Counted from the stretch's first letter, positions 29,318-38,515 are shown. The stretch is 64,000 nt of DNA from Paenibacillus taichungensis (GCF_013359905.1 NZ_JABMCC010000112.1:1-64000), one strand, 5' to 3'. Notes: generated by a model not told the origin, from the letters alone. Made by a program: numbers and translations.

Positions 29318-30142
29318 TTATTTAACACCCGAATAGACAAATGCTTTAATAATTTGACGTTGTCCAAATAAGAAAACAATAAGAATCGGAACGACCAAAA
29401 TCATGTTTCCAGCCATCAAAATATGCCAGGCAGCTCCTCCGTCAACCTCGCGCAGCTTAGAAATCCCGATCGGAAGCGTTCTTGCTGCATCGGAGGTTGT
29501 CATCACGAGCGGCCAGAAATAATCATTCCAGTGTGCAATGAAGCTGAACAATGCAAATGTTACTAACGTAGGACGCGCCATTGGTACCATAATCTTAAGA
29601 ATGATCTTCCATTCCGGCGCCTGGTCAAGTCGCGCCGCTTCAATAAGCTCTTCCTGTACTTGCTTGAAGGACTGCCTGAGCATGAATATGCCAAATGCGC
29701 TTGAAGAGAAGGGCAAAATGAGTGCCAGCAAATTGTTAATGAGTCCCCACTTGCTCATCAACAAATACACAGGTAGGAAAATGAGCTGACCAGGAATCAT
29801 CAAGGTCACCATCGTTATCCCGAATAATAGCTTGTCTCCTTTGAAGGAGTATCTTGCAAAAGCATAGGCTGCCAATATTATTGTCGTGAATTGAAGAACG
29901 AGTATGCTGACCGATACAACAACGCTGTTCATTAGATATTTCAAAAAAGGCCCCGATTCCCACGCCGCTTGAAAATTGCTCCACATCACCTTGGATGGAA
30001 TCCACTTGGGTGGAAAAATCACCGTCTCCGGGTAAGACTTCAAAGATGTTGAAATCATCCATAGAAAAGGGATAGCAAAAATCGCAACCAATGCTATTGT
30101 GGCAGTAATATTGAACGTACGCAGCAATGACTTCCTTGCCAT
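29318..30142 (-). CDS. ugpE: Ugp-like ABC permease (MalG/UgpE type)
   Basis: A 274-residue, six-helix permease with EAA loop EAARLDQAPEWKIILKIMVP followed by MARPTL. It forms the pore with the UgpA-like partner 19 bases upstream. Ribosome site AAGGGGAATTTT precedes the ATG. The name reflects operon context rather than a substrate signature in the protein. Confidence 0.82.
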   Translation of the reverse strand: MARKSLLRTFNITATIALVAIFAIPFLWMISTSLKSYPETVIFPPKWIPSKVMWSNFQAAWESGPFLKYLMNSVVVSVSILVLQFTTIILAAYAFARYSFKGDKLLFGITMVTLMIPGQLIFLPVYLLMSKWGLINNLLALILPFSSSAFGIFMLRQSFKQVQEELIEAARLDQAPEWKIILKIMVPMARPTLVTFALFSFIAHWNDYFWPLVMTTSDAARTLPIGISKLREVDGGAAWHILMAGNMILVVPILIVFLFGQRQIIKAFVYSGVK

Positions 30143-30161
30143 AAAATTCCCCTTCTCCTCT

Positions 30162-31034
30162 CTATTGGTAGTGAACCTTGCGGCTCAGCAATTTGAAGTA
30201 GACTAGCGTAAGCAGACCAACGACAACGAGCAGTATAACTCCTGCTGCCGATGCATAACCGATCTTGAAGTAGCGGAATCCATACTCGTAGATGTAAAAG
30301 ACGAGCGTATTGGTTGAATTGATCGGACCCCCGTTGGTCATAATGGCAATAGTCTCAAACACCTGGAATGAACTGATCAGATTGATGATTATTAAGAAAA
30401 ATAGTGTCGGCGAAAGCATGGGAAGCGTAATTTTGTAGAATTTGCGCCACCAATTGGCCTCGTCCAGAGCTGAAGCTTCATACACATCCCTGGGAATGCT
30501 TTGGAGGCCTGCGATGAAGATGAGGGCGTTATAGCCTACGCCTTTCCAGACCGATACAAGCACAAGCGACAGCAATGAACTGTCTGGACTACTCAGCCAT
30601 GCCAGCTTAGGCAAGCCAACCATATCAAGCAAACCGTTAAGCAAACCGAATTTGGGATCCATCAGCCACATCCACACCAGGGATACCGATACAAGTGAAA
30701 CAATATGCGGACTGAAAAGTGCCCCCTGAACAAACCCGTACCATGCCCCTTCCCGATTCAGCCAGATCGCAAGCAAAAGCGAGATCACAATGGATAAGGA
30801 TACGGAAAGAAGCGTATAGTTCAAGGAATTGCTTAACACCTGAAGAAATGCACTATCCTTAAATAGTTCAACAAAGTTGTTGAAGCCCACGAACTCCTTG
30901 ACCGGATTAATAAAATCCCAGTTGTAAAAGCTTAAGAAGATCATATAGAAGATCGGATAAAGGAAAAAAATAGAGAATATTGTGATGGAGGGTGCCACCA
31001 ACACATAGGGACGGAGCTTGGACCAGACGGTCAT
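30162..31034 (-). CDS. ugpA: Ugp-like ABC permease (MalF/UgpA type)
   Basis: A 290-residue permease with N-terminal RPYVLVAPSITIFSIFFLYP and EAA loop EASALDEANWWRKFYKITLP. Its start overlaps the ATPase stop by 4 bases (ATGA), implying translational coupling and a fixed subunit ratio. Confidence 0.82.
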   Translation of the reverse strand: MTVWSKLRPYVLVAPSITIFSIFFLYPIFYMIFLSFYNWDFINPVKEFVGFNNFVELFKDSAFLQVLSNSLNYTLLSVSLSIVISLLLAIWLNREGAWYGFVQGALFSPHIVSLVSVSLVWMWLMDPKFGLLNGLLDMVGLPKLAWLSSPDSSLLSLVLVSVWKGVGYNALIFIAGLQSIPRDVYEASALDEANWWRKFYKITLPMLSPTLFFLIIINLISSFQVFETIAIMTNGGPINSTNTLVFYIYEYGFRYFKIGYASAAGVILLVVVGLLTLVYFKLLSRKVHYQ

Positions 31035-32119
31035 GAATATCCTCCTCCCAGGACAATCAGCTCTCCCGCTTCGGCCAGCTCATGCTGACGAGCACGTTCA
31101 CCCTTCCGATCAAAATAGTACAGGTCCTGCATAGACACGTTGATGTTTACCTCAAAGGCTGACTCCAACGGTTTCAAGAAGCTCTTCACGGCGATAAGTC
31201 CAAGCGCGGAATCCAGTTGATAGATGATCTCTGCTCCCAGTGTCTCGCGTGTCATGATATGAGCCGAGAACTGAATATGCCCGGTCTGCGGTCTGTTCTC
31301 AAGCGTCATCGTTGCTTTTTCTGGTCGAAAGCCAATATGGCCAATATCATCATGAAGCTGTCCATTCAAAAAAGGCAGGATACGTTCACGATCTATCACA
31401 TTCATTGGCGGTGTACCGATAAACTGCGCTGTGAAAACATTATCCGGATCATTGTAGATTTTCATTGGACTGTCTGCTTGTTGAATACGCCCTTTATTCA
31501 TGATGACGATGCGATCTCCCATCGACATGGCCTCAACCTGATCATGAGTTACAAAAACAAAGGTTGCGCCCAGCCGTTTGTGAAGCTGAATCAGTTCCGT
31601 GCGCATCTGATGGCGTAGCTTGGCATCCAGATTCGACAATGGCTCGTCCATCAGGAAGACTGCGGGACTTTTAACCATGGCCCGAGCCAAGGCAACCCGC
31701 TGACGTTGACCTCCGGACAGAGCCTGCGGCTTCTTATGCAAATACTCTGCCAGGCCGACGACCTCAGTGATCTCCTTTATAAGACGCTCACGTTCGGGCC
31801 GAGGCACCTTGCGATTTACTAATCCGAATTCAATATTCTCCTTGACTGTCATCATTGGATACAATGCATAGTTTTGAAATACCATCGCCACATTACGCTT
31901 GCCTGGCTCTACTCCATTGACACGATGGTCCCCAATCCAAATTTCACCGCCTGTTTCTTTCTCAAGTCCTGCGATCATCCGGAGTGTCGTCGATTTTCCA
32001 CAGCCAGACGGACCGACCAATACCGTAAAGGAACCATCCTTAATGGTCAGATCAAGACCTTCGATGACTTTATCCTGCTTGAAGCTTTTTTCGATCTGCT
32101 TTAACACAATTTGAGCCAT
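31031..32119 (-). CDS. ugpC: ABC transporter ATPase (UgpC/MsmK/MalK type)
   Basis: A 362-residue ATPase: Walker A GPSGCGKST (36-44), signature LSGGQRQRVALARA, Walker B VFLMDEPLSNLDAKLR, switch His in VTHDQVEAMS, and a C-terminal TOBE regulatory domain (about 235-355). CUT1 operons in Firmicutes usually lack an ATPase gene, so a dedicated one points to a distinct regulon. It may also energise the ATPase-less importer at 16-20 kb. Confidence 0.9.
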   Translation of the reverse strand: MAQIVLKQIEKSFKQDKVIEGLDLTIKDGSFTVLVGPSGCGKSTTLRMIAGLEKETGGEIWIGDHRVNGVEPGKRNVAMVFQNYALYPMMTVKENIEFGLVNRKVPRPERERLIKEITEVVGLAEYLHKKPQALSGGQRQRVALARAMVKSPAVFLMDEPLSNLDAKLRHQMRTELIQLHKRLGATFVFVTHDQVEAMSMGDRIVIMNKGRIQQADSPMKIYNDPDNVFTAQFIGTPPMNVIDRERILPFLNGQLHDDIGHIGFRPEKATMTLENRPQTGHIQFSAHIMTRETLGAEIIYQLDSALGLIAVKSFLKPLESAFEVNINVSMQDLYYFDRKGERARQHELAEAGELIVLGGGYS

Positions 32120-32143
32120 GACATTCCCTCCTTTTTCTTCACA

Positions 32144-32980
32144 TTATTGTGCGGCCGATGTTATTCGAACGGATAAGATAAGGTCGCTTTCTTCACCCAC
32201 TGCATTAGCGACAGGTCCAAAGCCCGGCGTATCATGACAAAAGCTCTGAATATCATTCATGAGATCAGCATCCAGCATTCGTTGGTGAGCAACGACTACT
32301 TCGCCCTCATGAACTTCAATAACACGGTATGCTGGTACATCGAGACAAGCTGCAGTTTGTACATAATGCCATTCTTCTTGCTTAACGATGGAGTTCATGT
32401 GGTTATGCCCGCAAAAATAGATGCCTCCACCTGGCCGACTATTGAATATACCCCTCAGTTCATTCTGCGGACGGATGTAAAGCTTATCTAGTGTTGAGCG
32501 CGCAGTTGTATCGAATACCGGATGATGCCCGAAGACGAGCACTTGCTTTTCATGTGAATTGGCAAGTTGGCCTTTAATCCATGTCAGCTGCTCTTCGTCC
32601 AGCTCTCCTCCCCAATCCTCTCGATTCATTTCCTGGGTAGTATCCAGAAAAATCAGCCTGACGTGAGGTGTATCAATAGCCCGGTAGCGCTCCTGTCCTG
32701 ATAGCGTGTAAATTTCATGCTTTGGCAGTGAATACGTATCATGATTACCCAGCACATGAATGAATTTCCGTTCACTTTTTGTAAGCATGGAGAAAATGGA
32801 TCGAAGTTCCTCAGCTGTCCCTTCATGCGTTAAATCACCAATTGAGATATGATAGTCCGCATCCTCCTTCAGAAAAGCCTTGAGCATATGCTCGTATGCC
32901 CGGAATCTTGCAGCCCTCATTTCTTCCGTCCCGTGACTCATGCATGAATAGTGAAGATCACCAAGTAATGCCAGACGCAT
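32144..32980 (-). CDS. Calcineurin-like metallophosphoesterase (GpdQ/class III PDE-like)
   Basis: A 278-residue cytoplasmic enzyme with the full metallophosphoesterase motif series: GDLHYS (D8, H10), GDLTHEG, GNHDT, GHHP and GHNHM. Relatives include the glycerophosphodiesterase GpdQ and class III cyclic-nucleotide phosphodiesterases. The ATG at 32980 is chosen because GGAGG lies 8 bases upstream; the five codons before it contain that site. In this operon it probably cleaves an imported phosphodiester alongside the GDPD. Confidence 0.85.
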   Translation of the reverse strand: MRLALLGDLHYSCMSHGTEEMRAARFRAYEHMLKAFLKEDADYHISIGDLTHEGTAEELRSIFSMLTKSERKFIHVLGNHDTYSLPKHEIYTLSGQERYRAIDTPHVRLIFLDTTQEMNREDWGGELDEEQLTWIKGQLANSHEKQVLVFGHHPVFDTTARSTLDKLYIRPQNELRGIFNSRPGGGIYFCGHNHMNSIVKQEEWHYVQTAACLDVPAYRVIEVHEGEVVVAHQRMLDADLMNDIQSFCHDTPGFGPVANAVGEESDLILSVRITSAAQ

Positions 32981-33018
32981 AAACGCCACCTCCATCTTTA
33001 TTTTGGATACCTAGCGGT

Positions 33019-33852
33019 TCAAGCCTTCTCCACCTGCAACACATTTGAAGGCTTTGGATGGGCCTGCTGCTCCATGATGAATTCGTTGAATGAAGGCCAT
33101 ATATAATCCGGAACGATATCTGTCTTTCCGATATCCTCTCTTGAAGAGATCCCCGTAAGCACGAGCGCAGTCTTCATTCCATTTTGCTGTCCAAATAAAA
33201 TATCTGTTTCGAGCCTGTCACCTATCATGAGGCATCTGCTGCGATCCACGTCCAATAGCTGAAGCGCCTTCTCTGCATAATAGCGGGAAGGCTTGCCAAT
33301 CACGACCGATGCTTTCTGCTGGCTGGCCGCCTCAATCGAACTTAGAATGGCTCCGGTATCCGGAATGATATCCCCTTGAACGGGACAACAGCTGTCCGGA
33401 TTAGTTGCGAGCAGAGCCGCTCCGTGGCGCACTGCTTTTGCCGCCAGATGGAGCTTATCATAGTTAAATTTCCGATCCATTCCGACTAATACATGTGTTG
33501 ATTGATATGGATCCTCGGTAATGGCTATCCCAAGTGCCTGAAGTTCCCTCCGTAAAGCCACCTCACCTACAACCAGCACCTTGGCGTCCGGCGCATGCTC
33601 TGCAAAATACATTCCCGAAAGGTAACCTGCAGTCAGAATTTCATCAGGCTGGCACGAAATGCCCAAACTCAGCAGCCGTTGGTAGCAATCTTCCTTGGTA
33701 TGAACGGGAGTATTGGTAAGGAACAACAGGCGCTTGCCTCGTGAACGCAAGTTGTTTATAAAGCTATTCACGCCAGGGAGTCTCATCTGGCCAATATAGA
33801 TGGTCCCGTCTAGATCAAAGCAATAAGCATCGTAAGCATATACATCTTCCAT
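33019..33852 (-). CDS. HAD-IIA family phosphatase (NagD/phosphoglycolate-phosphatase-like)
   Basis: A 277-residue HAD hydrolase: motif I FDLDGTIY (nucleophile D13, D15), motif II LLFLTNT, a C2-type cap, and motif IV MIGDRLETDI. HAD-IIA members dephosphorylate small sugar or glycerol phosphates. With a GDPD and a metallophosphoesterase on either side, the likely substrate is glycerol phosphate; that is an inference from context. Confidence 0.85.
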   Translation of the reverse strand: MEDVYAYDAYCFDLDGTIYIGQMRLPGVNSFINNLRSRGKRLLFLTNTPVHTKEDCYQRLLSLGISCQPDEILTAGYLSGMYFAEHAPDAKVLVVGEVALRRELQALGIAITEDPYQSTHVLVGMDRKFNYDKLHLAAKAVRHGAALLATNPDSCCPVQGDIIPDTGAILSSIEAASQQKASVVIGKPSRYYAEKALQLLDVDRSRCLMIGDRLETDILFGQQNGMKTALVLTGISSREDIGKTDIVPDYIWPSFNEFIMEQQAHPKPSNVLQVEKA

Positions 33853-33870
33853 GACATTACTCCTGCCCGC

Positions 33871-34584
33871 TCACAGTGAGCTGGACAACTCCAATACATC
33901 TATGAAGCTTTCCAGTTCGTCAGTGCAGACCCATACGGACGGATACTCCTGAAATTTTTTCATGACGGAAGTCTCGTTGACTGTCCACGCCATCAATTGG
34001 ATTCCTAATTCTTTGCATTGATGAATGTAATGCTCGGTCACAAAAGCATGATGTATGGACAAGAACGTCGCACCCATTTCTAATGACCAGTCCAGAATAG
34101 CTTTCGAACAGCCGAAAGTAATGAGACCAATGCGTACATCGCCAGATCGTTCCCTGATCTTCTCTAGGGCATCGAAATCAAAAGACGTAATTACCACCTG
34201 ATTCAGCATGCTCAATTCCTCGATAACTTCAAGTACCCTTTCCTCCAGATGAGGGTAATAGCTTCCCATCTGCTTGAGCTCAATGTTAAGTTGAATCTTA
34301 CCCTTCAAAGCACGCAGTACCTCTTCAAGGGTTGGAATATGTTCACCTTGCCTGATTTCTAAAGATTGCAGCTCCGAAGCAGTATAATCAGCCACTCTGC
34401 CTGTTCCATTTGTCATGCGGTCAAGCGTATGGTCATGAATCACCACTGGAATTCCATCCTTGCTGAGATGAACATCTAGTTCGAGATGTGTGAACCCAAG
34501 CTCTACCGCCTTTAAAAAGGAAGAAATCGTATTTTCAGGATACTTACTTGGATAGCCGCGATGCGCAACTGCTTGAATGATCAT
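33871..34584 (-). CDS. ugpQ: Glycerophosphodiester phosphodiesterase (cytoplasmic, UgpQ-like)
   Basis: A 237-residue GDPD with canonical catalytic residues: H8-R9 (VAHRG), E17-N18 (PENT), E35 and D37 (LELDVHL) and H50 (VVIHDHTLDRMTNGTG). There is no signal peptide, so it should hydrolyse imported glycerophosphodiesters to glycerol-3-phosphate and an alcohol. It is the first gene after the leader terminator and has a strong AGGAGG ribosome site. Confidence 0.92.
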   Translation of the reverse strand: MIIQAVAHRGYPSKYPENTISSFLKAVELGFTHLELDVHLSKDGIPVVIHDHTLDRMTNGTGRVADYTASELQSLEIRQGEHIPTLEEVLRALKGKIQLNIELKQMGSYYPHLEERVLEVIEELSMLNQVVITSFDFDALEKIRERSGDVRIGLITFGCSKAILDWSLEMGATFLSIHHAFVTEHYIHQCKELGIQLMAWTVNETSVMKKFQEYPSVWVCTDELESFIDVLELSSSL

Positions 34585-34621
34585 GTTCTGTTACCTCCTG
34601 TTATATATTTTTGGACAACAC

Positions 34622-34690
34622 AAAAAACCCAGCAGCAAATCACCCTCCTTCAACATCAAGGTTGTATTGATTTACTTACCACCGGGTTTT
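34622..34690 (-). promoter_or_regulatory. Leader terminator between glpP and the ugp-like genes, candidate GlpP target
   Basis: On the minus strand an RNA of about 69 bases can fold with an outer stem AAAACCC/GGGTTTT, an inner stem AAATCA/TGATTT and a small CAAC/GTTG top hairpin, followed by six T. It sits between glpP (stop at 34729) and the GDPD start (34584). GlpP of Bacillus prevents termination at such a leader when glycerol-3-phosphate is present, so this is the likely control point; direct action here is inferred. Confidence 0.7.
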
Positions 34691-34728
34691 CTCGTCGTCT
34701 CCACCCAAGGATAAATGTATGAAATTAA

Positions 34729-35268
34729 TTAATTCCAGAACTTCTCATGGCCTACTGAAACAAAATCTGCCCCGCTCTTTAATGCTTGTTGTATTTCTTC
34801 CTCATACCGGATAAGGCCACCCACAATCAAAGGCTGCGAGATGCGTTCTTTCAGTTCTTGTATAACTCGAGGCATTAACCCCGGCATCAGTTCAACCTCA
34901 TCAGGCTTATAGCTCATAATCATACGAACCGCAGTCGTAATTGCTGCTGTATCAATGGCGAATATGCGCTGAATGCTTAATATGCCCGCTTGCTTGGCCG
35001 CAGAAACTGCGTTGCTCTTTGTCGTCACGATCCCGTCGATTTTGAACACATCTGCAAGATATTGAATTGCTGAGGCATCTCGTCCAATCCCGGATACCAT
35101 CTCGGTATGCACATAAGCTTTTTTGCCACTTTGATGCAAACTCTCTATGATTGAACCCAGATTGGTAATGTTGCCTGTCATCAGAATAACTCGCTGCACA
35201 TCGCTTGCTATCGCTTGTGAAATTTGTTCATCTGTCGTGATGGAGGCTATGATCGGATAATTCTTCAT
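34729..35268 (-). CDS. glpP: Glycerol-3-phosphate-responsive antiterminator GlpP
   Basis: A 179-residue TIM-barrel-like RNA-binding regulator. Family signatures are the N-terminal IIASITTDEQISQAIASDVQ, the central IDGIVTTKS, ELMPGLMPRVI, and the phosphate-binding end LIVGGLIRYEEE / SVGHEKFWN. With glycerol-3-phosphate bound, GlpP proteins allow read-through of leader terminators. Here it is the first gene of the operon and lies directly before such a terminator, rather than next to glpFK. Confidence 0.93.
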   Translation of the reverse strand: MKNYPIIASITTDEQISQAIASDVQRVILMTGNITNLGSIIESLHQSGKKAYVHTEMVSGIGRDASAIQYLADVFKIDGIVTTKSNAVSAAKQAGILSIQRIFAIDTAAITTAVRMIMSYKPDEVELMPGLMPRVIQELKERISQPLIVGGLIRYEEEIQQALKSGADFVSVGHEKFWN

Positions 35269-35339
35269 GTGTGAGTCCTCGTTCCTTTGTTTGTCATCTT
35301 AAATGTTAAAGCTAAAGTATTCGTTATGTATCATTGTGA

Positions 35340-35356
35340 TGTAAACGGGTTGTTAA
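35340..35356 (-). promoter_or_regulatory. Candidate PhoP box upstream of glpP
   Basis: On the minus strand TTAACA-ACCCG-TTTACA: two TT(A/T)ACA hexamers 11 bases apart, the pattern of Bacillus PhoP sites, 72 bases upstream of the start of glpP. A third, degraded repeat (ATGATA) follows in register. Confidence 0.55.
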
Positions 35357-35402
35357 TTTTCAACTTTGCCAAATAGAGAAAGCACTGATCCTGTTTTCAA
35401 TC

Positions 35403-35439
35403 AAAAAAAAAGAAAAGTGCTCCCTATAAAGGAGCACTT
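35403..35439 (-). terminator. Intrinsic terminator of the second organophosphate operon
   Basis: Perfect 9-bp stem AAGTGCTCC / GGAGCACTT with a 7-base loop, then TTCTTTTTTTTT on the minus strand. Confidence 0.92.
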
Positions 35440-35457
35440 CAGCTTTTTGGAACTCGT

Positions 35458-36297
35458 CTAAATCTTCGCCTTTTCCTCTTCCGCCATCGACCGGATGTAG
35501 AAAGCACCCAGCACCGAGCAGAGCAGGAATGAGAAGAAAGCAATCGCTGCGGCTTGTTCACGCTCCTGAAAAACGCTGAATACCTGCTGCATGGAGACAC
35601 CAAGCATCTGCGGAGAGTTGGCTCCGATCAGATAGGGCGCAGTGAACGAGCCGATGACCCCCATGAAGACAAAGGTCAGGGCAACAAGAAATGTCTTATA
35701 CGACAGAGGGAAAATAAACCGGGTAAACAGCGTCAGCCTGCCTACACCCACGTCCTTTGCACTCTCAATGATCGATGAAGGAATACCCGAAAGTGCGGAA
35801 CTGAGCAGCATCGTCGTAAATGGAATGTTGAACCACAGGTTGGCGATGATGATTCCTTTCTCGTCAAAGATGATGCGTGGCAGCGTAATCCCGACCACCT
35901 CAAGCATACGGGCCAGCCAGCCATGGTTGCCAAGCAAGTTGATCAGACCGTATGTTGCAATGACTCCAGGGATGAACAGCGGGATCATGTACGTTTTACG
36001 AATCAGATTGACGATCGGCCCCTGGTTGAAGCGCATATAGATCGCCAGGGTGTAGCTGACCAAGATCACGGCAACGCACGTAATGGCAGTCACTCGAAGC
36101 GTAAATACGATATTGCTGCGCATCCCCTTATCAGTGAACAGATACGTATAGCGGCTCAGATCGTATCCGCCCGAGCCGTTGCTCAGGCTCATGATAAAGG
36201 ATTGAACAATCGGGATAATGACGACGATCAACAGGATGGCGAAGGAGGGGAGCACCATCGCCAGGCCTGTGATCGACTGTCTGGCTTCCTTACTCAT
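35458..36297 (-). CDS. ABC transporter permease (PotB/CysU-like)
   Basis: A 279-residue six-helix permease of the polyamine/iron/phosphonate-type importer group (GLAMVLPSFAILLIVVIIPI; EAA-like loop ESAKDVGVGRLTLFTRFIFP). It is the last gene of its operon and its start overlaps the binding-protein stop by 4 bases. The permease architecture differs from the CUT1 type in the neighbouring ugp-like operon, so the two importers are not duplicates. Confidence 0.87.
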   Translation of the reverse strand: MSKEARQSITGLAMVLPSFAILLIVVIIPIVQSFIMSLSNGSGGYDLSRYTYLFTDKGMRSNIVFTLRVTAITCVAVILVSYTLAIYMRFNQGPIVNLIRKTYMIPLFIPGVIATYGLINLLGNHGWLARMLEVVGITLPRIIFDEKGIIIANLWFNIPFTTMLLSSALSGIPSSIIESAKDVGVGRLTLFTRFIFPLSYKTFLVALTFVFMGVIGSFTAPYLIGANSPQMLGVSMQQVFSVFQEREQAAAIAFFSFLLCSVLGAFYIRSMAEEEKAKI

Positions 36298-37460
36298 TTC
36301 GCAGCAACGTCGCTCTGCCAGCGTTTGTTAATTTCCGTGCCCAGATCCCCGATGTTGAACGTGCGGAAGCCTTCGGCCACACCGTCGAACTTATTCTGCA
36401 TTTCCTGTGACATATTGGAGAGCTCAATGCCCGGGAAGCCATTCATTTTGTCAACGATCACTTCCTGCGCTTCAGGGGACAGGACAAAGTTCAGGAATTC
36501 ATTGATCGCTTCCTTCTTGTCCGACTCCTGGTTGACCATCAGGTACGTTGGTCCGCCGTTAAAGCCCGGTGTGATCTGCTGCATCTTAATTGTATCCGGC
36601 AACAAGCCTTCGTTCAGCTGCTGCAACACCATGTCGGACCAGGCCGGAATTAAAGACACTTCCCCATTCATCAACAGATCCAGCGTGCCCTGGTTTTTCT
36701 TCGGATAGATGCCCTGCCCGTAGACATAAGGTCCGATTTCTTTTAGCGTGTCGAAACCACCGTCCCACTTCTCCATGATCGCCGGATCAGAGTTGTGGAT
36801 GTCTTCTTCCGGCAGGTCCTTGTAGACAATCGTCTGCACGAACGAGCTGCCGGAACCACCCGTTGACGGATCATTGTAGGCGAACTGCTCAGGATTGGCT
36901 TTGATCCACTGCAACAGCTCGTCCAGCGTAGTTGGCGGATTGGAGATTTTGCTGCTGTCATAGGCCAGAACGACGGCGGACGAGCGATACGGAACAGCGA
37001 AGTTGTCCACATCCTTCATCGTATCTGTGTTGACTTTGCTCAGGTTAGGAATGTTCTTCTCGTTCAGCTGCTCCCAAATACCATCCTTGGTGCCCTGCGC
37101 AACGGAGGTGATTCCGTCTTCATACAAGTCGATGTCTCCTGAGCCCTTACCGGCTTTCTTGGCGGCCACGATCCGGTCGTAGGTCGGCTCAGCACCAGTA
37201 CCGGACGGGATATAGACCAGATTCACGTCGATATCCGGATGCTGCTTCTCAAACATTGGCTCCAGCGAATCCCACAGATCCTTGACGTTCTGAGAGCCCG
37301 TAAAGTAGAAGTTAAATTTCACCTGATCGCTCGATGCAGCAGCGCTCCCCTCGGTGGTGGTTGTACTTTTTATCTCACTTCCGTTTCCACACCCGGCCAG
37401 CAATGACACTGATAATCCCACAACAGTCAACAATGATAAAAATGGCTTTTTCATACGCAT
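36294..37460 (-). CDS. Solute-binding lipoprotein (family-1/PotD-like)
   Basis: A lipoprotein of about 388 residues with lipobox LLAGC and a binding fold of the iron/polyamine group (FNFYFTGSQNVKDLWDSLEP, LVYIPSGTGAEPTYDRIVAA, YEDGITSVAQG, GGPTYLMVNQESDKKEAINE). The ATG at 37460 is chosen because GGAGG lies 9 bases upstream; the first in-frame ATG abuts that site. The substrate is probably a phosphodiester or organophosphate, judging only from the GDPD and PHP genes upstream. Confidence 0.85.
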   Translation of the reverse strand: MRMKKPFLSLLTVVGLSVSLLAGCGNGSEIKSTTTTEGSAAASSDQVKFNFYFTGSQNVKDLWDSLEPMFEKQHPDIDVNLVYIPSGTGAEPTYDRIVAAKKAGKGSGDIDLYEDGITSVAQGTKDGIWEQLNEKNIPNLSKVNTDTMKDVDNFAVPYRSSAVVLAYDSSKISNPPTTLDELLQWIKANPEQFAYNDPSTGGSGSSFVQTIVYKDLPEEDIHNSDPAIMEKWDGGFDTLKEIGPYVYGQGIYPKKNQGTLDLLMNGEVSLIPAWSDMVLQQLNEGLLPDTIKMQQITPGFNGGPTYLMVNQESDKKEAINEFLNFVLSPEAQEVIVDKMNGFPGIELSNMSQEMQNKFDGVAEGFRTFNIGDLGTEINKRWQSDVAAK

Positions 37461-37474
37461 ATCATTCATCCTCC

Positions 37475-38515
37475 TCAGTTCGATTCATCGACCGGGAATC
37501 CGGTCATTTTCGAGATCGAGACGCCGACGTCTTTTCCTACCTGCAGCTGCTCAACGAATTCCTTGTTCAGAAAAGCACGTATAATGCCGAATTCCACCAA
37601 TTCCACGGTAACTTCGGCGTAATGTCCAAGAATCATGACCTGCTTGACCTTACCCGCCAAAGCACCTTCTCCCATCGTAGTACTGCTCACCTGTACGTCT
37701 TCTGGTCGGACCGCAGCCGTCACCTGTCCATTTAATCCCTTCTCGTTCGGCAGGCGAAGATGTCCAATCCGGATGCTCTCCCCTTCCGCCACCCCCTTAA
37801 GGAAATTCATTTTGCCTATAAAACCGGCGACATATAATGAAGCGGGCTCATCGTAAATCTGCTGCGGATGAGCAATCTGCTCGATGCGCCCGTGATTCAT
37901 GACGATAATGCGGTCGGACAACGACAGTGCTTCTTCCTGATCATGCGTGACAAAGACCATTGTCAGCCCGGTCTTCATTTGGATCTCACGCAGCTCCTCA
38001 CGCATTTCGTGCCGCAGCTTGGCGTCCAGCGCCGAGAAAGGCTCGTCCAACAGCAGTACTGCCGGATTCAGTAGCAGAGACCGCGCAAGCGCAACCCGCT
38101 GCTGCTGTCCACCCGAAAGCTCTGCCGGATATTTCTTCTCGAAACCCGACAGTCGGACCAGCTTGAGCGCATCCTCGACCGCTGTGCGGATCTCTTCCTT
38201 CGGCATTTTGCGGATCTTCAGGCCGAAGGCCAGATTGTCATATACCGACATATGCGACCACAGGTTATAGCTCTGGAACACCATCGAGGTCGGCCGTTTC
38301 TCCGGTGGCAGTTGAATGACACTCTTGCCCTCGATCAGGATGTCACCGGAGTCCGGTTCGAGAAACCCGCCGATGCTTCGGAGTACAGTAGTTTTCCCGC
38401 ACCCGGAGGGACCAAGAAGGGTGACCAGCTCGCCTTTTTTGATATCGATGTTGATGCCGCTGACCCCGTCACCCGTTTTGTAGCGTTTGGCTAACTCTCG
38501 TACAGACAACTGCAT
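37475..38515 (-). CDS. ABC transporter ATPase (PotA-like)
   Basis: A 346-residue ATPase: Walker A GPSGCGKTT (35-43), signature ELSGGQQQRVALARS, Walker B VLLLDEPFSALDAKLR, switch His VTHDQEEALS, and a TOBE domain at about 275-345. It energises the two PotB/PotC-like permeases. Ribosome site GGGAGG lies 7 bases from the ATG. Confidence 0.92.
   Translation of the reverse strand: MQLSVRELAKRYKTGDGVSGINIDIKKGELVTLLGPSGCGKTTVLRSIGGFLEPDSGDILIEGKSVIQLPPEKRPTSMVFQSYNLWSHMSVYDNLAFGLKIRKMPKEEIRTAVEDALKLVRLSGFEKKYPAELSGGQQQRVALARSLLLNPAVLLLDEPFSALDAKLRHEMREELREIQMKTGLTMVFVTHDQEEALSLSDRIIVMNHGRIEQIAHPQQIYDEPASLYVAGFIGKMNFLKGVAEGESIRIGHLRLPNEKGLNGQVTAAVRPEDVQVSSTTMGEGALAGKVKQVMILGHYAEVTVELVEFGIIRAFLNKEFVEQLQVGKDVGVSISKMTGFPVDESN

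Noticed and set aside
34622..34690. T-box or metabolite riboswitch in the leader before the GDPD gene
   Set aside because: There is no T-box sequence (TGGNACCGCG-like) or known riboswitch core, and an adjacent glpP gene gives a simpler explanation.
35338..35352. cre (CcpA) site upstream of glpP
   Set aside because: TGTAAACGGGTTGT matches only the left half of the consensus and is better explained by the PhoP-like repeat that includes it.
35923..36708. A 261-codon plus-strand open frame opposite the PotB-like permease and lipoprotein genes
   Set aside because: The composition (runs of Asp, Gln, Arg and His) is that of antisense to membrane and lipoprotein genes; no ribosome site and two real genes cover it.
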